Assembly (NCBI RefSeq): GCF_002927635.1 | Contig: NZ_PRDS01000003.1 | Location: 248,001-312,000 of the forward strand | DNA from: Albidovulum inexpectatum | GTDB taxonomy: Bacteria > Pseudomonadota > Alphaproteobacteria > Rhodobacterales > Rhodobacteraceae | DNA length: 64,000 nucleotides | Reading direction: 5' to 3' | Shown here: one piece after another, positions 20,111 through 31,264 of the stretch | How the letters are laid out: each line of letters begins with the position of its first letter | How positions within the stretch are numbered: position 1 is the stretch's first letter | Position numbers and translations under genes: made by a program | Notes under the pieces: generated by a model | The model's input: the letters and a program-made list of their open reading frames with translations, nothing else | The model's database searches: none | What the model was told of the DNA's origin: nothing

Positions 20111-20554
20111 ATGTTTGCGGTCCTCAAGACCGGCGGCAAGCAGTACAAGGTTCAGCCGGGCGACGTGCTTCGGGTTGAACTGATCGCGGCCGAACCGGGC
20201 GAAAAGATCCAGTTCAACGAAGTGCTCATGATCGGCGGCGACAAGCCGGTGCTGGGCGCTCCGCTGGTTGACGGTGCGGCCGTTCAGGCCGAGGTCATCG
20301 ATCAGATCAAGGCCGACAAGGTCATCACCTTCTGGAAGCGTCGGCGCAAGCATTCGTCCAAGCGCACCCGTGGGCACCGCCAGAAGCTGACGCTGGTCCG
20401 TGTCACCGACATCGTCGAGAAGGGCGCGGACAAGACCGGTGTCAAGGCCGCGATCGGCACGCGCGCCGCGCGTCTGGCCGCGCATGACGCCCCGGCCGCC
20501 AAGGCAACCAAGAAAGCGCCGGCCAAGAAGGCCGCCGCCGAGTCGAAGGAGTAA
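20111..20554 (+). CDS. rplU: 50S ribosomal protein bL21
   Basis: Ribosomal protein bL21, binding 23S rRNA. The N-terminal MFAVLKTGGKQYKVQPGD fixes the start at 20111; upstream frame is leader sequence. At 147 residues it is longer than the usual 100-105. The extra 40 residues form an Ala/Lys-rich tail (KATKKAPAKKAAAESKE), a common extension in Rhodobacterales. Six bases upstream of rpmA, in the conserved L21-L27-Obg neighbourhood, although obgE here is separated by a GNAT gene. Confidence 0.97.
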   Translation: MFAVLKTGGKQYKVQPGDVLRVELIAAEPGEKIQFNEVLMIGGDKPVLGAPLVDGAAVQAEVIDQIKADKVITFWKRRRKHSSKRTRGHRQKLTLVRVTDIVEKGADKTGVKAAIGTRAARLAAHDAPAAKATKKAPAKKAAAESKE

Positions 20555-20560
20555 CACCCC

Positions 20561-20830
20561 ATGGCACACAAGAAGGCAGGCGGTTCCTCCCGTAACGGCC
20601 GCGATTCCATCGGTCGCCGTCTTGGCGTCAAGCTGTTCGGCGGCGAGAACGCGACCCCGGGCGCAATCATCATCCGCCAGCGCGGCACCAAGTGGTGGCC
20701 GGGCGAAGGCGTCGGCATGGGCCGCGATCACACGCTGTTTGCCCTGAATGCGGGCCGCGTCGTGTTCAAGAAGGGCCTGAAGGGCCGAACCTTCGTATGC
20801 GTGCTTCCCGAAGCGCAGGCAGCCGAGTAA
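20561..20830 (+). CDS. rpmA: 50S ribosomal protein bL27
   Basis: An 89-residue bL27 starting [20 protein letters not shown], followed by [10 protein letters not shown] and [18 protein letters not shown]; its N-terminal tail reaches the peptidyl-transferase centre. Length and sequence are complete. Terminated by the hairpin at 20860-20884. Confidence 0.97.
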   Translation: MAHKKAGGSSRNGRDSIGRRLGVKLFGGENATPGAIIIRQRGTKWWPGEGVGMGRDHTLFALNAGRVVFKKGLKGRTFVCVLPEAQAAE

Positions 20831-20838
20831 GCCAAACC

Positions 20839-20857
20839 GTTACATTACAGATGTAAC
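20839..20857. repeat. Inverted repeat GTTACAT-N5-ATGTAAC after rpmA
   Basis: A perfect 7-bp inverted repeat with five-base centre lies between the rpmA stop and its terminator. It could be an operator half-site pair or a minor hairpin. TGTAACA recurs near 20935 in the same gap. Confidence 0.4.
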
Positions 20858-20859
20858 AG

Positions 20860-20884
20860 GGACCGGCCGAAAGGCCGGTCCTTT
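20860..20884 (+). terminator. Rho-independent terminator of rplU-rpmA
   Basis: GGACCGGCC at 20860-20868 and GGCCGGTCC at 20873-20881 form a 9-bp stem closed by a GAAA tetraloop, followed by TTTC. Confidence 0.85.
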
Positions 20885-21099
20885 CAGTTTCGGGACACGG
20901 ATTTCAGCGATTTCAGGTGCCGGCCCGCCGGCTTCTGTAACAAAAGCAGGCTTGATGCAGTCCCATGAAGGCCCCATTTTCGTTGTATCAGGCAGGCCAG
21001 CGCCGCGAATTCCAGAACAACAAGGCGCAGCGGAAGCGAATGGCGGACCGGTCACGTTCCGGATGATCGGACCTTACGCATTGCCGAGAGGAGGAGAGC

Positions 21100-21639
21100 A
21101 TGTTCCAGGAAACCATCGTCGTACAGCCCACTTTGGCGGCCGAGCGTTTCGTTCTGCGGCCCATCCGCAAGTCGGATGCGGGACTGATTGCGATGTATAC
21201 CTCCGATCGACGCGTGGCCGAGCAAACGCGTTCGATTCCGCATCCCCTGCCGCCCGGCGCGACCGAAGCCTTCATTGCGCGCGCGCTGGCCGAGGACCGC
21301 AAGGAAGACGTCTGGGTGATGGACGGCTCCGAACTTGGCCAGGACGAGGTTCTGGGTCTTGTCAGCCTGACCCGGATGGACAATGGCCAGAGCGAAATCA
21401 AATATTGGGTCGCGCCGGCCTTCTGGAACACGGGCTATGCCTCGGAAGCTGTGCGTGCCATCGTCGATGCCAACCCGCATGAGGCGCGCACCCTGTTCGC
21501 CGAGGTCTTTCAGGACAATCCCGGCTCGGCGCGTGTCCTGACCAATTGCGGCTTCGAATATCTGGGCGATGCCGAGGCCTATTCGGTCGCGCGTGGCGCA
21601 ATCGCCCCGACATGGACCTATCTGCGCAAGATGGTCTGA
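21100..21639 (+). CDS. GNAT-family N-acetyltransferase (RimJ/RimL-like)
   Basis: A 179-residue GNAT enzyme of the RimJ/RimL group. It begins with the typical substrate-site strand TERFVLRPIRKSDA-like segment AAERFVLRPIRKSDAG, continues with IKYWVAPAFWNTGYASEAVRAI (acetyl-CoA-binding motif region) and ends with NPGSARVLTNCGFEYLG. Such enzymes acetylate N-termini of ribosomal or other proteins. Here it is inserted between rpmA and obgE, the usual neighbours, with its own strong ribosome binding site GAGAGGAGGAGAG. The target is unknown. Confidence 0.9.
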   Translation: MFQETIVVQPTLAAERFVLRPIRKSDAGLIAMYTSDRRVAEQTRSIPHPLPPGATEAFIARALAEDRKEDVWVMDGSELGQDEVLGLVSLTRMDNGQSEIKYWVAPAFWNTGYASEAVRAIVDANPHEARTLFAEVFQDNPGSARVLTNCGFEYLGDAEAYSVARGAIAPTWTYLRKMV

Positions 21640-21780
21640 ATCGGGCGCGCTGGCTGCCGCCGGGCTTGGGTGGGCGCGGATGCCTTACCGCGCCCGCTTT
21701 CATTGCGGGTGGTGCCGTGTCTTGCCGCGCGCGCTCTTGCGTCGGCCAATGTCTGACGGTATCGCCATGAACGAACATGA

Positions 21781-23968
<2,188 letters not shown>

Positions 23969-23972
<4 letters not shown>

Positions 23973-25222
23973 ACGAGATGGGCAGCGTTGCCACGATGAT
24001 GGACGAACTTGGCAGGGCCGCGCGCCTGGCCGCGTCGCAGATCGCCTATGCGCCCTCGGACGCCAAGCGCAAGGCGCTGGACGTCGCGGCCGACGAAATC
24101 GAAAGGCAAGCGCCTGAAATTCTTGCCGCCAATGCCCGGGACATGGAGTTCGGCCGGGACAAGGGGCTGAGCGCGGCGATGCTCGATCGGCTCATGCTGG
24201 ACGAAAAGCGGATCAGTGGCATTGCCGCCGGCCTGCGCGCGGTTGCGGCGCAGCCCGATCCGGTTGGCCAGGTGATGGCCGAGTGGGACCGCCCCTCGGG
24301 CCTGCACATCCGTCGTGTCCGCACCCCGATCGGGGTGGTCGGTGTGATCTATGAAAGCCGCCCGAACGTCACCGCCGATGCCGGTGCGCTGTGCCTGAAA
24401 TCCGGCAATGCCGTGATCCTGCGGGGGGGATCGGAAAGCTTCCATTCCAGCCGGGCGATCCACGCCTGTCTGCAGGCGGGGCTGGCAGAGGCCGGTCTGC
24501 CCGAAACGGCGATCCAGCTGGTGCCCACGCGCGATCGCGCGGCCGTCGAGGCGATGCTGCGCGCGGTCGACCACATCGACGTGATCATCCCGCGCGGAGG
24601 CAAGGGGTTGGTCGGCCTGGTTCAGCGCGAGGCACGGGTGCCGGTCTTCGCCCATCTGGAAGGGATCTGCCATGTCTATGTCGATCGCGATGCGGACCCC
24701 GAGAAGGCCCGCCGCGTGGTCCTGAACGCCAAGACGCGAAGACCGGGCATCTGCGGGGCGGCGGAATGTCTGCTGGTCCATCGCGACGTGGCCGAAACGC
24801 TTGGCCAGCAGATCGTTGATGACCTGATGGCGGCCGGTGTCGAGGTTCGCGCCCAAGGTTTGCGCGGCACCCGTCCCGCGCAGCCCGACGATTTCGGCCG
24901 CGAGTTTCTGGACATGATCATCGCCGCCCGTGTCGTCGACGATGTGGATGACGCGATTGCCCATATCCGTCGCTATGGATCGCAACACACCGAGTCGATC
25001 GTTACCGAGAACGAGGCCACGGCCGAACGCTTCTTTTCGCGCCTCGACAGCGCGATCCTGATGCGGAATGCCTCGACCCAGTTCGCCGATGGCGGAGAGT
25101 TCGGCATGGGGGCCGAAATCGGAATTGCCACGGGCAAGCTGCATGCGCGCGGTCCGGTCGGGGCCGAGCAATTGACAAGCTTCAAGTATATCGTCCTGGG
25201 GGACGGAACGATCCGGCCATGA
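23969..25222 (+). CDS. proA: Gamma-glutamyl phosphate reductase
   Basis: Reduces glutamyl-5-phosphate to the semialdehyde with NADPH. The 417-residue enzyme has the aldehyde-dehydrogenase fold with the nucleotide region [28 protein letters not shown] and the catalytic cysteine in [15 protein letters not shown]. It overlaps proB by four bases and the following zinc-finger gene by four bases, forming obgE-proB-proA-dksA-like as one unit. Confidence 0.96.
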
Positions 25223-25566
25223 ACGATCCGACCGACGAAGAACTGAGGGCACGCTTCCGTCCGCTGATCGAGGCCGAGCTTGCCGCGCTGTCGTCGGCCT
25301 CGGAAACGACGGGGTCTGATCGTCGCCCCGTCGAACTTGACCAGCAGTCGGTCGGGCGGTTGAGCCGCATGGACGCCATTCAGGGCCAGGCCATGGCAGC
25401 AGCGCTGGAGGCCCGGCGGGCCGCGCGGCGGCTGGTGCTGACGCAGGCCCTTGGCCGGATGGAGACGGACGAATACGGCTATTGCGCCGATTGCGGCAAC
25501 TTCATCGGACGCAAGCGCCTGGAAACCGACCCCGCGGCCACCAGATGCATCGACTGCGCACGGTAG
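25219..25566 (+). CDS. DksA/TraR-type C4 zinc finger protein
   Basis: A 115-residue protein with a helical N-terminal part and a C-terminal four-cysteine zinc finger, [17 protein letters not shown] to CIDC. Members bind RNA polymerase through the secondary channel and modulate transcription with or without ppGpp. This is a short version without the long DksA coiled coil, and the usual acidic tip residues are not evident. It is translationally coupled to proA. Confidence 0.83.
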   Translation: MNDPTDEELRARFRPLIEAELAALSSASETTGSDRRPVELDQQSVGRLSRMDAIQGQAMAAALEARRAARRLVLTQALGRMETDEYGYCADCGNFIGRKRLETDPAATRCIDCAR

Positions 25567-25831
25567 CGTGCAAAAAGATCCGCAGGTCTTTCGCGATCCA
25601 ACCGCGCCCCCGCCGGGTTTTCCGCCGGGCGCGCGGCAGCCGGACGTGCTGATCCTTCCCGCCGTGACCTCGGGCCATGTCGGGAACCGCGGGCCGAACC
25701 TGCTGCGTCGCACTTCAACTGCATTTGCCCCGCGCTTTTTCGTTTCGAGCCGCGACCGTCCCGGGTTCGTTGGTGGCAGGACCCAGGGATGATCCGTCCA
25801 GGGCCTGCAATGGCGGCAAGGGCGCGAGCGG

Positions 25832-26446
25832 CTAGAAGCTGATCGCGAGTTTGTCTTCGGCGGTATCCAGGCGCAGGCGCCGGTTCATGCGCGCCGCCTC
25901 GAGCGGCAGCAGGATGAATTGCACCTGTGCCGCGCTGATCTGTTGCTGTCCGATCCCGTCATCGGGGTCGCCCGTCAGGCGCGCCCAAAGCTGGCGGTCG
26001 AACTTCAGCCGATCCGATCGCGCCTCGAGCTGCCAGCCGGTGGCCGAGGGACGCGACACGGTGATCTGGCCACCCATGGGCAGGGCGGTTTCAAGGCATT
26101 GAATTGCAAGAAATGTCAGCTTGGCCTCGGCCCGGCTGGGGCTGTCATCGACGTTCCATGACACCCGAATGCGGCCGCCTTCGGTCATTTCGGACAGGAT
26201 GGTGCGGATCTCGTTGCGGGGGACGGGTTGACTGCCTTCGGACTTGCCAAAGGCGATGCGAAAGAAACGCAGGCGCGCATTGGCCTGGGCCACGCTTTGC
26301 GCGACAAGGCCCATTTCGGGGCCGCCGCCACCCGTCAGGGCCAACAGCTCGATCCCGTTGCCGATTGCCCCCAGCGGGCTTACAAGGTCATGACAGATAC
26401 GCGACCCCACCAGGGCGGCAAGATCGTCAGCCGAAATCCTGGTCAT
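25832..26446 (-). CDS. chpT: Histidine phosphotransferase ChpT
   Basis: ChpT relays phosphate from CckA to CtrA and CpdR, controlling the cell cycle, motility and, in Rhodobacter capsulatus, GTA production and release. The 204-residue protein begins with an HPT-like helical hairpin carrying the acceptor histidine His19 in SRICHDLVSPLGAIGNGIELL. The C-terminal half is a degenerate GHKL fold without ATP-site motifs, as in the family. Convergent with the proBA operon across a 265-base gap in which I see no convincing gene. A GTA cluster lies 20 kb upstream. Confidence 0.88.
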   Translation of the reverse strand: MTRISADDLAALVGSRICHDLVSPLGAIGNGIELLALTGGGGPEMGLVAQSVAQANARLRFFRIAFGKSEGSQPVPRNEIRTILSEMTEGGRIRVSWNVDDSPSRAEAKLTFLAIQCLETALPMGGQITVSRPSATGWQLEARSDRLKFDRQLWARLTGDPDDGIGQQQISAAQVQFILLPLEAARMNRRLRLDTAEDKLAISF

Positions 26447-26475
26447 TTGCGTGCACCCAAGGTGAGGAACGGGCG

Positions 26476-26655
26476 ATGCTGGAACTTCTTGAGCCGGGAA
26501 TGTATGTCCGCCATCCCCGCCAGCCGGATTGGGGCCTGGGGCAGGTCCAGTCGCGGATCGGGTCGCGTGTGACGGTGAATTTCCAGCATGCGGGCAAGCA
26601 GGTGATTGATGGTGAGCAGGTCGAACTTATCATCGTCTTCGATCCGCAGGAATAG
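26476..26655 (+). CDS. DUF3553 small protein
   Basis: A 59-residue protein matching DUF3553: MLELLEPGMYVRHPRQPDWGLGQVQSRIGSRVTVNF, a compact beta-barrel similar to the UvrD/CarD-type tudor fold. The ATG at 26476 has GGTGAGGA upstream; the frame is open further upstream but that is antisense to chpT. Function unknown; it is divergent from chpT, starting 29 bases from its start codon. Confidence 0.78.
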   Translation: MLELLEPGMYVRHPRQPDWGLGQVQSRIGSRVTVNFQHAGKQVIDGEQVELIIVFDPQE

Positions 26656-26782
26656 GCCCGACTGGCTAACAATCGGTTAATGCCGGTCCGTCCCGGACCC
26701 CTATCGACCATCCAGCCCCAGGTCGGTTGCAATCTCTCGGGCCGCTGCATAAAACCTGACGCGCCAGACCCCACGGGAGCCG

Positions 26783-27577
26783 ATGTCCCAGATGAGTGTC
26801 GAAACCGCGCAGTTTCGTGTCCGCCTTGCGACCAGCGAGGCAGACCGGCTTGGGGCTCAGCGACTGCGCTATCGCGTATTCGTCGAGGAACTGGGCGGGG
26901 ACGGTCCGCTTGTCGATCACGCCCAACGGTTCGAGCGCGACGAATTCGACGACGTCAATGACCATCTGGTGCTGATCGACACGCGGCGTGACGAGGCCGC
27001 GCTGGACCATGTCGTCGGCGCCTATCGCCTGCTGCGCGGTGACCGGGCCGCCGCGTTCGGGCGGTTCTATTGCGATGCCGAATACGATCTGGCGCCGCTG
27101 CGTGCCACGGGGCGGCCGCTTCTGGAGCTTGGCCGATCCTGCGTGCATGTCGACTATCGTGGCGGGCCGGGCATGCTGCTGTTGTGGAACGGTCTGGCCG
27201 AATACGTGCTGCGCAACGGGGTCGAGATCATGTTCGGCGTGGCAAGCTTTCACGGCACCGACGCCGCGGCACTGAAGGTTCCCCTGTCGTGGCTGCACCA
27301 TCACCATCTGGCGCCGCCGCATCTGCGCGTTCGTGCCCTTCCTCCACATGCCCAACCCATGGACCTGATGCCGGCCGAGGCGCTGGACCGGCGCGAGGCC
27401 ATGCAGGCCATGCCCGCACTGATCAAGGCCTATCTGCGTCTTGGCGGCTTCGTGGGGCAGGGGGCCTTCATCGATCACGCCTTCAACACCACCGATGTCT
27501 GCCTGGTCATGGACACGGCCGCAATGAGCGCCCGGCACAAGGGGTTTTACGTGCGAAAGGCCGGGGGACAGCAATGA
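26783..27577 (+). CDS. olsB: L-ornithine N-alpha-acyltransferase
   Basis: OlsB transfers a 3-hydroxyacyl group from acyl carrier protein to ornithine, the first step in ornithine-lipid synthesis. The 264-residue GNAT-fold protein has the family opening RLATSEADRLGAQRLRYRVFVEELG, then DHVVGAYRLLRG and ELGRSCVHVDYRGG. It overlaps olsA by four bases (ATGA). A weak promoter-like pair, TTGCAA and ATAAAA, lies about 30-55 bases upstream of the start. Confidence 0.93.
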   Translation: MSQMSVETAQFRVRLATSEADRLGAQRLRYRVFVEELGGDGPLVDHAQRFERDEFDDVNDHLVLIDTRRDEAALDHVVGAYRLLRGDRAAAFGRFYCDAEYDLAPLRATGRPLLELGRSCVHVDYRGGPGMLLLWNGLAEYVLRNGVEIMFGVASFHGTDAAALKVPLSWLHHHHLAPPHLRVRALPPHAQPMDLMPAEALDRREAMQAMPALIKAYLRLGGFVGQGAFIDHAFNTTDVCLVMDTAAMSARHKGFYVRKAGGQQ

Positions 27578-28413
27578 CCACATGGCGCGACGAAGTGCCA
27601 TCGGATCATGTTGATCTGACGCCGTTGTCGTGGACACTGATCGTCCTGCGTGGTCTGGCAATGTTCGCCGTGACCTTTGGCGGGCTGGCGCTGCTAATGC
27701 TGTTGCGGCTGGTCGAGCGGCCGATCTTCGGCCTTGACCGTCCCATCACGCCGCATGTCACCCGCGCGGTCTGTCGGGCGGATCTGGCGATCATGGGGAT
27801 AAGCTATCGCGTTCACGGACGCCCCATGCGCCACGTCGGCGCGGTGGTCGCCAATCATTCCTCGTGGCTGGACATCTTCGCCCTGAATGCCTGCCAGACG
27901 GTCTATTTCGTCTCGAAGGCCGAGGTTGCCCGCTGGCCGCTGATCGGCTGGCTGGCTCGCGCCACGGGCACGGTCTTCATCGCGCGCGATCCGCGACAGG
28001 CCAAGGCGCAGCAGAAGCTGTTCGAGGATCGCATCCGCGCGGGCCACAAGCTGGTCTTCTTTCCCGAAGGCACATCGACCGACGGGCTGCGGGTTCTGCC
28101 ATTCAAGCCGACGCTGTTTGCGGCCTTCTACACCCACGGCCTGGACCGCGTGATGGAAATTCAGCCCGTGACGGTCGTCTATCATGCTCCGCCGGGACGC
28201 TCGCCGCGCTTTTACGGCTGGTGGGGAGACATGGATTTCGCGCCGCATCTGGTGCGCGTGCTGGGCCAGTTGCGGCAGGGCCGCGTCGAGGTCGTCTTTC
28301 ACGCGCCCGTGGCCGTGTCGGACTTTTCGTCGCGCAAGGAACTGGCGCGCCATTGCGAACAGGTCGTGCGCGCGGAACTGGCCCGCGCGCTGGGCTCGGC
28401 CCATGCGGGATGA
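27574..28413 (+). CDS. olsA: Lyso-ornithine lipid O-acyltransferase (1-acylglycerol-3-phosphate acyltransferase family)
   Basis: Second enzyme of ornithine-lipid synthesis, adding the ester-linked fatty acid. The 279-residue PlsC-family protein has a membrane helix at about residues 22-45, the acyltransferase motif NHSSWLDIF (HX4D) and the downstream FFPEGTSTDG motif. The start at 27574 (MTTWRDEV) overlaps the olsB stop. Synthesis of phosphorus-free membrane lipids fits a Rhodobacterales host. Confidence 0.92.
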   Translation: MTTWRDEVPSDHVDLTPLSWTLIVLRGLAMFAVTFGGLALLMLLRLVERPIFGLDRPITPHVTRAVCRADLAIMGISYRVHGRPMRHVGAVVANHSSWLDIFALNACQTVYFVSKAEVARWPLIGWLARATGTVFIARDPRQAKAQQKLFEDRIRAGHKLVFFPEGTSTDGLRVLPFKPTLFAAFYTHGLDRVMEIQPVTVVYHAPPGRSPRFYGWWGDMDFAPHLVRVLGQLRQGRVEVVFHAPVAVSDFSSRKELARHCEQVVRAELARALGSAHAG

Positions 28414-28417
28414 GGGC

Positions 28418-29041
28418 TCAGCCGCCCAGCGGTGCCAGCATTTCGCCAAGCGCTTTGGCGGGATCCTCGGCCGACCAGATTTCTTCGCCGATACCAAAGA
28501 AATCGGTCACGGGGGCGAGTGACTCGACCAGATCGCGCGTCAGGCCGCCCTCGGCCACGACGGGCAGCTCGATCATCTCGGACCACCAGGCAAAGAGATC
28601 GCGCTCGGCAATCTCGCCGGTGCCAAGCTGCGTATCGCCCACCGGGCCAAAGGCGATATAGTCGGCCCCGGCCTCGCCCGCATTCATGCCGTCATGGCGC
28701 GACGTGCCGCAAAAGGCGCCGACGATCGCATCGGCCCCCAGCGCCTTGCGCGCGGCCCGGACATTGCGCGCGCCGTCGCGCAGGTGAACGCCGTCCAGAC
28801 CGTGGCGTTCGACCAGTTTCAGATGCGTGTCGATCACGATCGCCACGTCGCGCTGGTGGGACACTTCGCGCAGCGTGTCGGCGGCCCGGCCGATCCGGTC
28901 GGCATCGCTGCCCGCCATGGCCAGCCGCAGGCAGGCGATTTCGTGCGCGTCCAGCACCTGCGCCAACCGGGGGGCGAATGTTTCGGGGTCAAGGTCTGGC
29001 GGCGTGATCAGATAGATCTGGGGGCGGTCTTGGCTGGACAT
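28418..29041 (-). CDS. Thiamine phosphate synthase-like protein
   Basis: A 207-residue TIM-barrel protein of the ThiE/TenI family (YLITPPDLDPETFAPRLAQ, GLDGVHLRDGARN, GADYIAFGPVGDTQLG, PVVAEGGL). ThiE joins the pyrimidine and thiazole moieties of thiamine. The phosphate-binding segment that is usually GPxFxTxTK reads GPVGDTQLG, so activity or even substrate may differ. The start at 29041 (MSSQDR) has GGAG upstream; an ATG at 29053 is also in frame. No other thi genes are nearby. Confidence 0.75.
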   Translation of the reverse strand: MSSQDRPQIYLITPPDLDPETFAPRLAQVLDAHEIACLRLAMAGSDADRIGRAADTLREVSHQRDVAIVIDTHLKLVERHGLDGVHLRDGARNVRAARKALGADAIVGAFCGTSRHDGMNAGEAGADYIAFGPVGDTQLGTGEIAERDLFAWWSEMIELPVVAEGGLTRDLVESLAPVTDFFGIGEEIWSAEDPAKALGEMLAPLGG

Positions 29042-29168
29042 CCGCGACTCCATGCTCGGAAAGGCTCGCCGCCGATTAGCGCAGTTTCGCGCGCTTGGCT
29101 ACAGGCCGCGTCGTCTTGCGCAATGGTTCCCGCGCGCGTATCAGGCGCCCTGCGTGAAAGGAAACCCG

Positions 29169-29912
29169 ATGAGCGAACGTCAACCGGCCTTCATCCTGGT
29201 TCGCCCCCAGATGGGCGAGAATATCGGCGCGGCGGCCCGCGCGATGCTGAATTTCGGCCTGTCCCACATGCGGCTGGTCGATCCGCGTGACGGCTGGCCC
29301 AATCCGCGCGCGGTGGCCATGGCCTCGGGCGCCGCGGGACGGGTTCTGGACCATGCCGGCCTGTTTGCCGATCTGGATGCGGCGATCGCCAATTGTCACT
29401 ATGTCTTTGCCACGACCGCACGTTCTCGCGATCTGACCAAGCCGGTCATGACCCCTGAACGCGCCATGGAACATGCCCGCGCCCTGTCGGCTGCGGGCCA
29501 GAAGGTGGGCGTGCTTTTCGGTCCCGAACGCGCCGGGCTGGAAAACGAAGACATCGTGCGCGCCAATGCGATCATATCGGTTCCGGTGAACCCGGACTTT
29601 CCGTCGCTGAACCTGGCGCAGGCGGTGCTGCTGTGCGCCTATGAATGGGGCAGGCAGGGCACGCAGACGCCGCCCGAGGTCGTCGCGCTTGCGGGCACCG
29701 AACATGCCACGGCCGAAGAGGTCGCGCGACTGGCCGAACATTACGAACAGCGGCTGGACGAGGCAGGGTTCTTCTTCCCTGCGTCCAAGGCAGAGGGGAT
29801 GAAGCTGAACCTGCGCAACCTGTGGAGCCGGATGCCCCTGACCCGCGCTGATGTGCAGACCCTGCATGGCGTCCTGCGCCAGCTCGTGCGCAAGCGCGAT
29901 CGCGACGGCTGA
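29169..29912 (+). CDS. trmJ: tRNA (cytidine/uridine-2'-O-)-methyltransferase TrmJ family
   Basis: A 247-residue SPOUT methyltransferase, expected to 2'-O-methylate position 32 of tRNA. The knot motifs are VRPQMGENIGAAARAMLNFG at the N-terminus, VGVLFGPERAGLENEDI and SLNLAQAVLLCAYEW. A C-terminal helical extension of about 80 residues is typical of TrmJ. The start at 29169 (MSERQPAF) follows GAAAGGAAACC. Confidence 0.92.
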   Translation: MSERQPAFILVRPQMGENIGAAARAMLNFGLSHMRLVDPRDGWPNPRAVAMASGAAGRVLDHAGLFADLDAAIANCHYVFATTARSRDLTKPVMTPERAMEHARALSAAGQKVGVLFGPERAGLENEDIVRANAIISVPVNPDFPSLNLAQAVLLCAYEWGRQGTQTPPEVVALAGTEHATAEEVARLAEHYEQRLDEAGFFFPASKAEGMKLNLRNLWSRMPLTRADVQTLHGVLRQLVRKRDRDG

Positions 29913-29982
29913 CCGGCGGATCCGGGATTGCGGCGCGCGCCGGGCTGGGTAAACCTGCCCCATGAGATCGGGGGAGGGGACC

Positions 29983-31209
29983 ATGACCTTGGACATTGAT
30001 TTCGTGCGCGCGCAGTTTCCGGCCTTTTCGGTGCCGGATCTTGCCGACAAGGCGTTCTTCGAAAATGCCGGCGGTTCCTATGCCTGCGGGGCAGTGATCG
30101 ACCGGCTGACGCGGTTCTACCGCGAACGCAAGGTCCAGCCCTATGGCCCCTATGCGGCCTCGGCCGCGGGCGGGGCCGAGATGGACGAGGCGCGCGCCCG
30201 GCTGGCCGCGATGATGGGCGTGGCGACGCATGAGGTCAGCTTTGGCCCCTCGACCACGCAGAACACCTATGTGCTGGCTCAGGCCTTCCGTCAGGCCCTG
30301 AAAGCAGGCGAGGCGATCGTCGTCACCGACCAGGATCACGAGGCCAATTCGGGCCCGTGGCGCCGTCTGGCCGACGACGGAATCGAGATCCGCGAATGGC
30401 GGATCGACCCTGTTACCGGTCATCTGGACCCCGAAGCGCTGCGCCCGCTGCTTGCTGATAGGCGGGTGCGGCTGGTCTGCTTCCCGCAGTGCTCGAACGT
30501 GATTGCCGAGATCAACCCGGTCGCCGAGATTGCGCAGATCGCGCATCAGGCCGGGGCGGTCGTGTGCGTGGACGGCGTGAGCAACGCGCCGCACGGGCTG
30601 CCGGAAATTCCCGCGCTGGGGGCGGATATCTACCTGTTCTCGGCCTACAAGGTCTATGGACCGCATCAGGGGATCATGGTGATCCGCGAAGATCTGGGCA
30701 TGCGGCTGCCCAATCAGGGCCACTTCTTCAATGGCGACGTGCTCTACAAGCGGTTCACGCCGGCAGGCCCCGACCACGCGCAGGTTGCCGCCTGCGCGGG
30801 GATGGCCGACTACTTCGACGCCCTGCATGACCACCACTTTTCGCCCGAACCCGACCCCGCGCGGCGCGCGGCCCGCGTGGCTGGGCTGATGCGCCGCCAT
30901 GAGGCCGAGATCTGCCAGCCTCTGCTGGACTATCTTTCGCAGCGCAACGATCTGCGGCTTTTGGGTCCGGCGCAGGCCGACCGGCGGGCACCGACGGTTG
31001 CCGTGGACCTTGGGCGCAAGGCCGAGCCCGTGTCGGCCGCGCTTGCCGAATACGGCATCAATTGCTGGGCCGGCGATTTCTACGCGGTCCGGCCCTTGCG
31101 CGCGATGGGCATTGATCCGGCGCAGGGGGTCCTGCGTATGTCGATGGTTCATTACACAAGTGCCGACGATGTCGCGCGCCTGATCGAGGCACTGGACCGG
31201 GTCCTGTAG
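29983..31209 (+). CDS. Class V aminotransferase (cysteine desulfurase-like)
   Basis: A 408-residue PLP enzyme of aminotransferase class V, closest to the cysteine-desulfurase-like subgroup. The PLP lysine lies in LFSAYKVYGPHQG, the aspartate in VCVDGVSNAPHGLP, and GPSTTQNTYVLAQA binds the phosphate. I do not see the SufS/IscS active-site cysteine loop clearly, so the substrate is open. The start at 29983 (MTLDID) has GGGGAGGGG upstream. Confidence 0.85.
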   Translation: MTLDIDFVRAQFPAFSVPDLADKAFFENAGGSYACGAVIDRLTRFYRERKVQPYGPYAASAAGGAEMDEARARLAAMMGVATHEVSFGPSTTQNTYVLAQAFRQALKAGEAIVVTDQDHEANSGPWRRLADDGIEIREWRIDPVTGHLDPEALRPLLADRRVRLVCFPQCSNVIAEINPVAEIAQIAHQAGAVVCVDGVSNAPHGLPEIPALGADIYLFSAYKVYGPHQGIMVIREDLGMRLPNQGHFFNGDVLYKRFTPAGPDHAQVAACAGMADYFDALHDHHFSPEPDPARRAARVAGLMRRHEAEICQPLLDYLSQRNDLRLLGPAQADRRAPTVAVDLGRKAEPVSAALAEYGINCWAGDFYAVRPLRAMGIDPAQGVLRMSMVHYTSADDVARLIEALDRVL

Positions 31210-31264
31210 CACCTGTTCCGCGACGTCGCGGCGGCCCGAACAACACTGCAAGGAAGCCAAGAGC

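Noticed and set aside
25568-25792. Possible 74-residue gene from a GTG just after the DksA-type gene
   Set aside because: No clear ribosome binding site and Pro/Arg-rich composition without family resemblance; not enough support.
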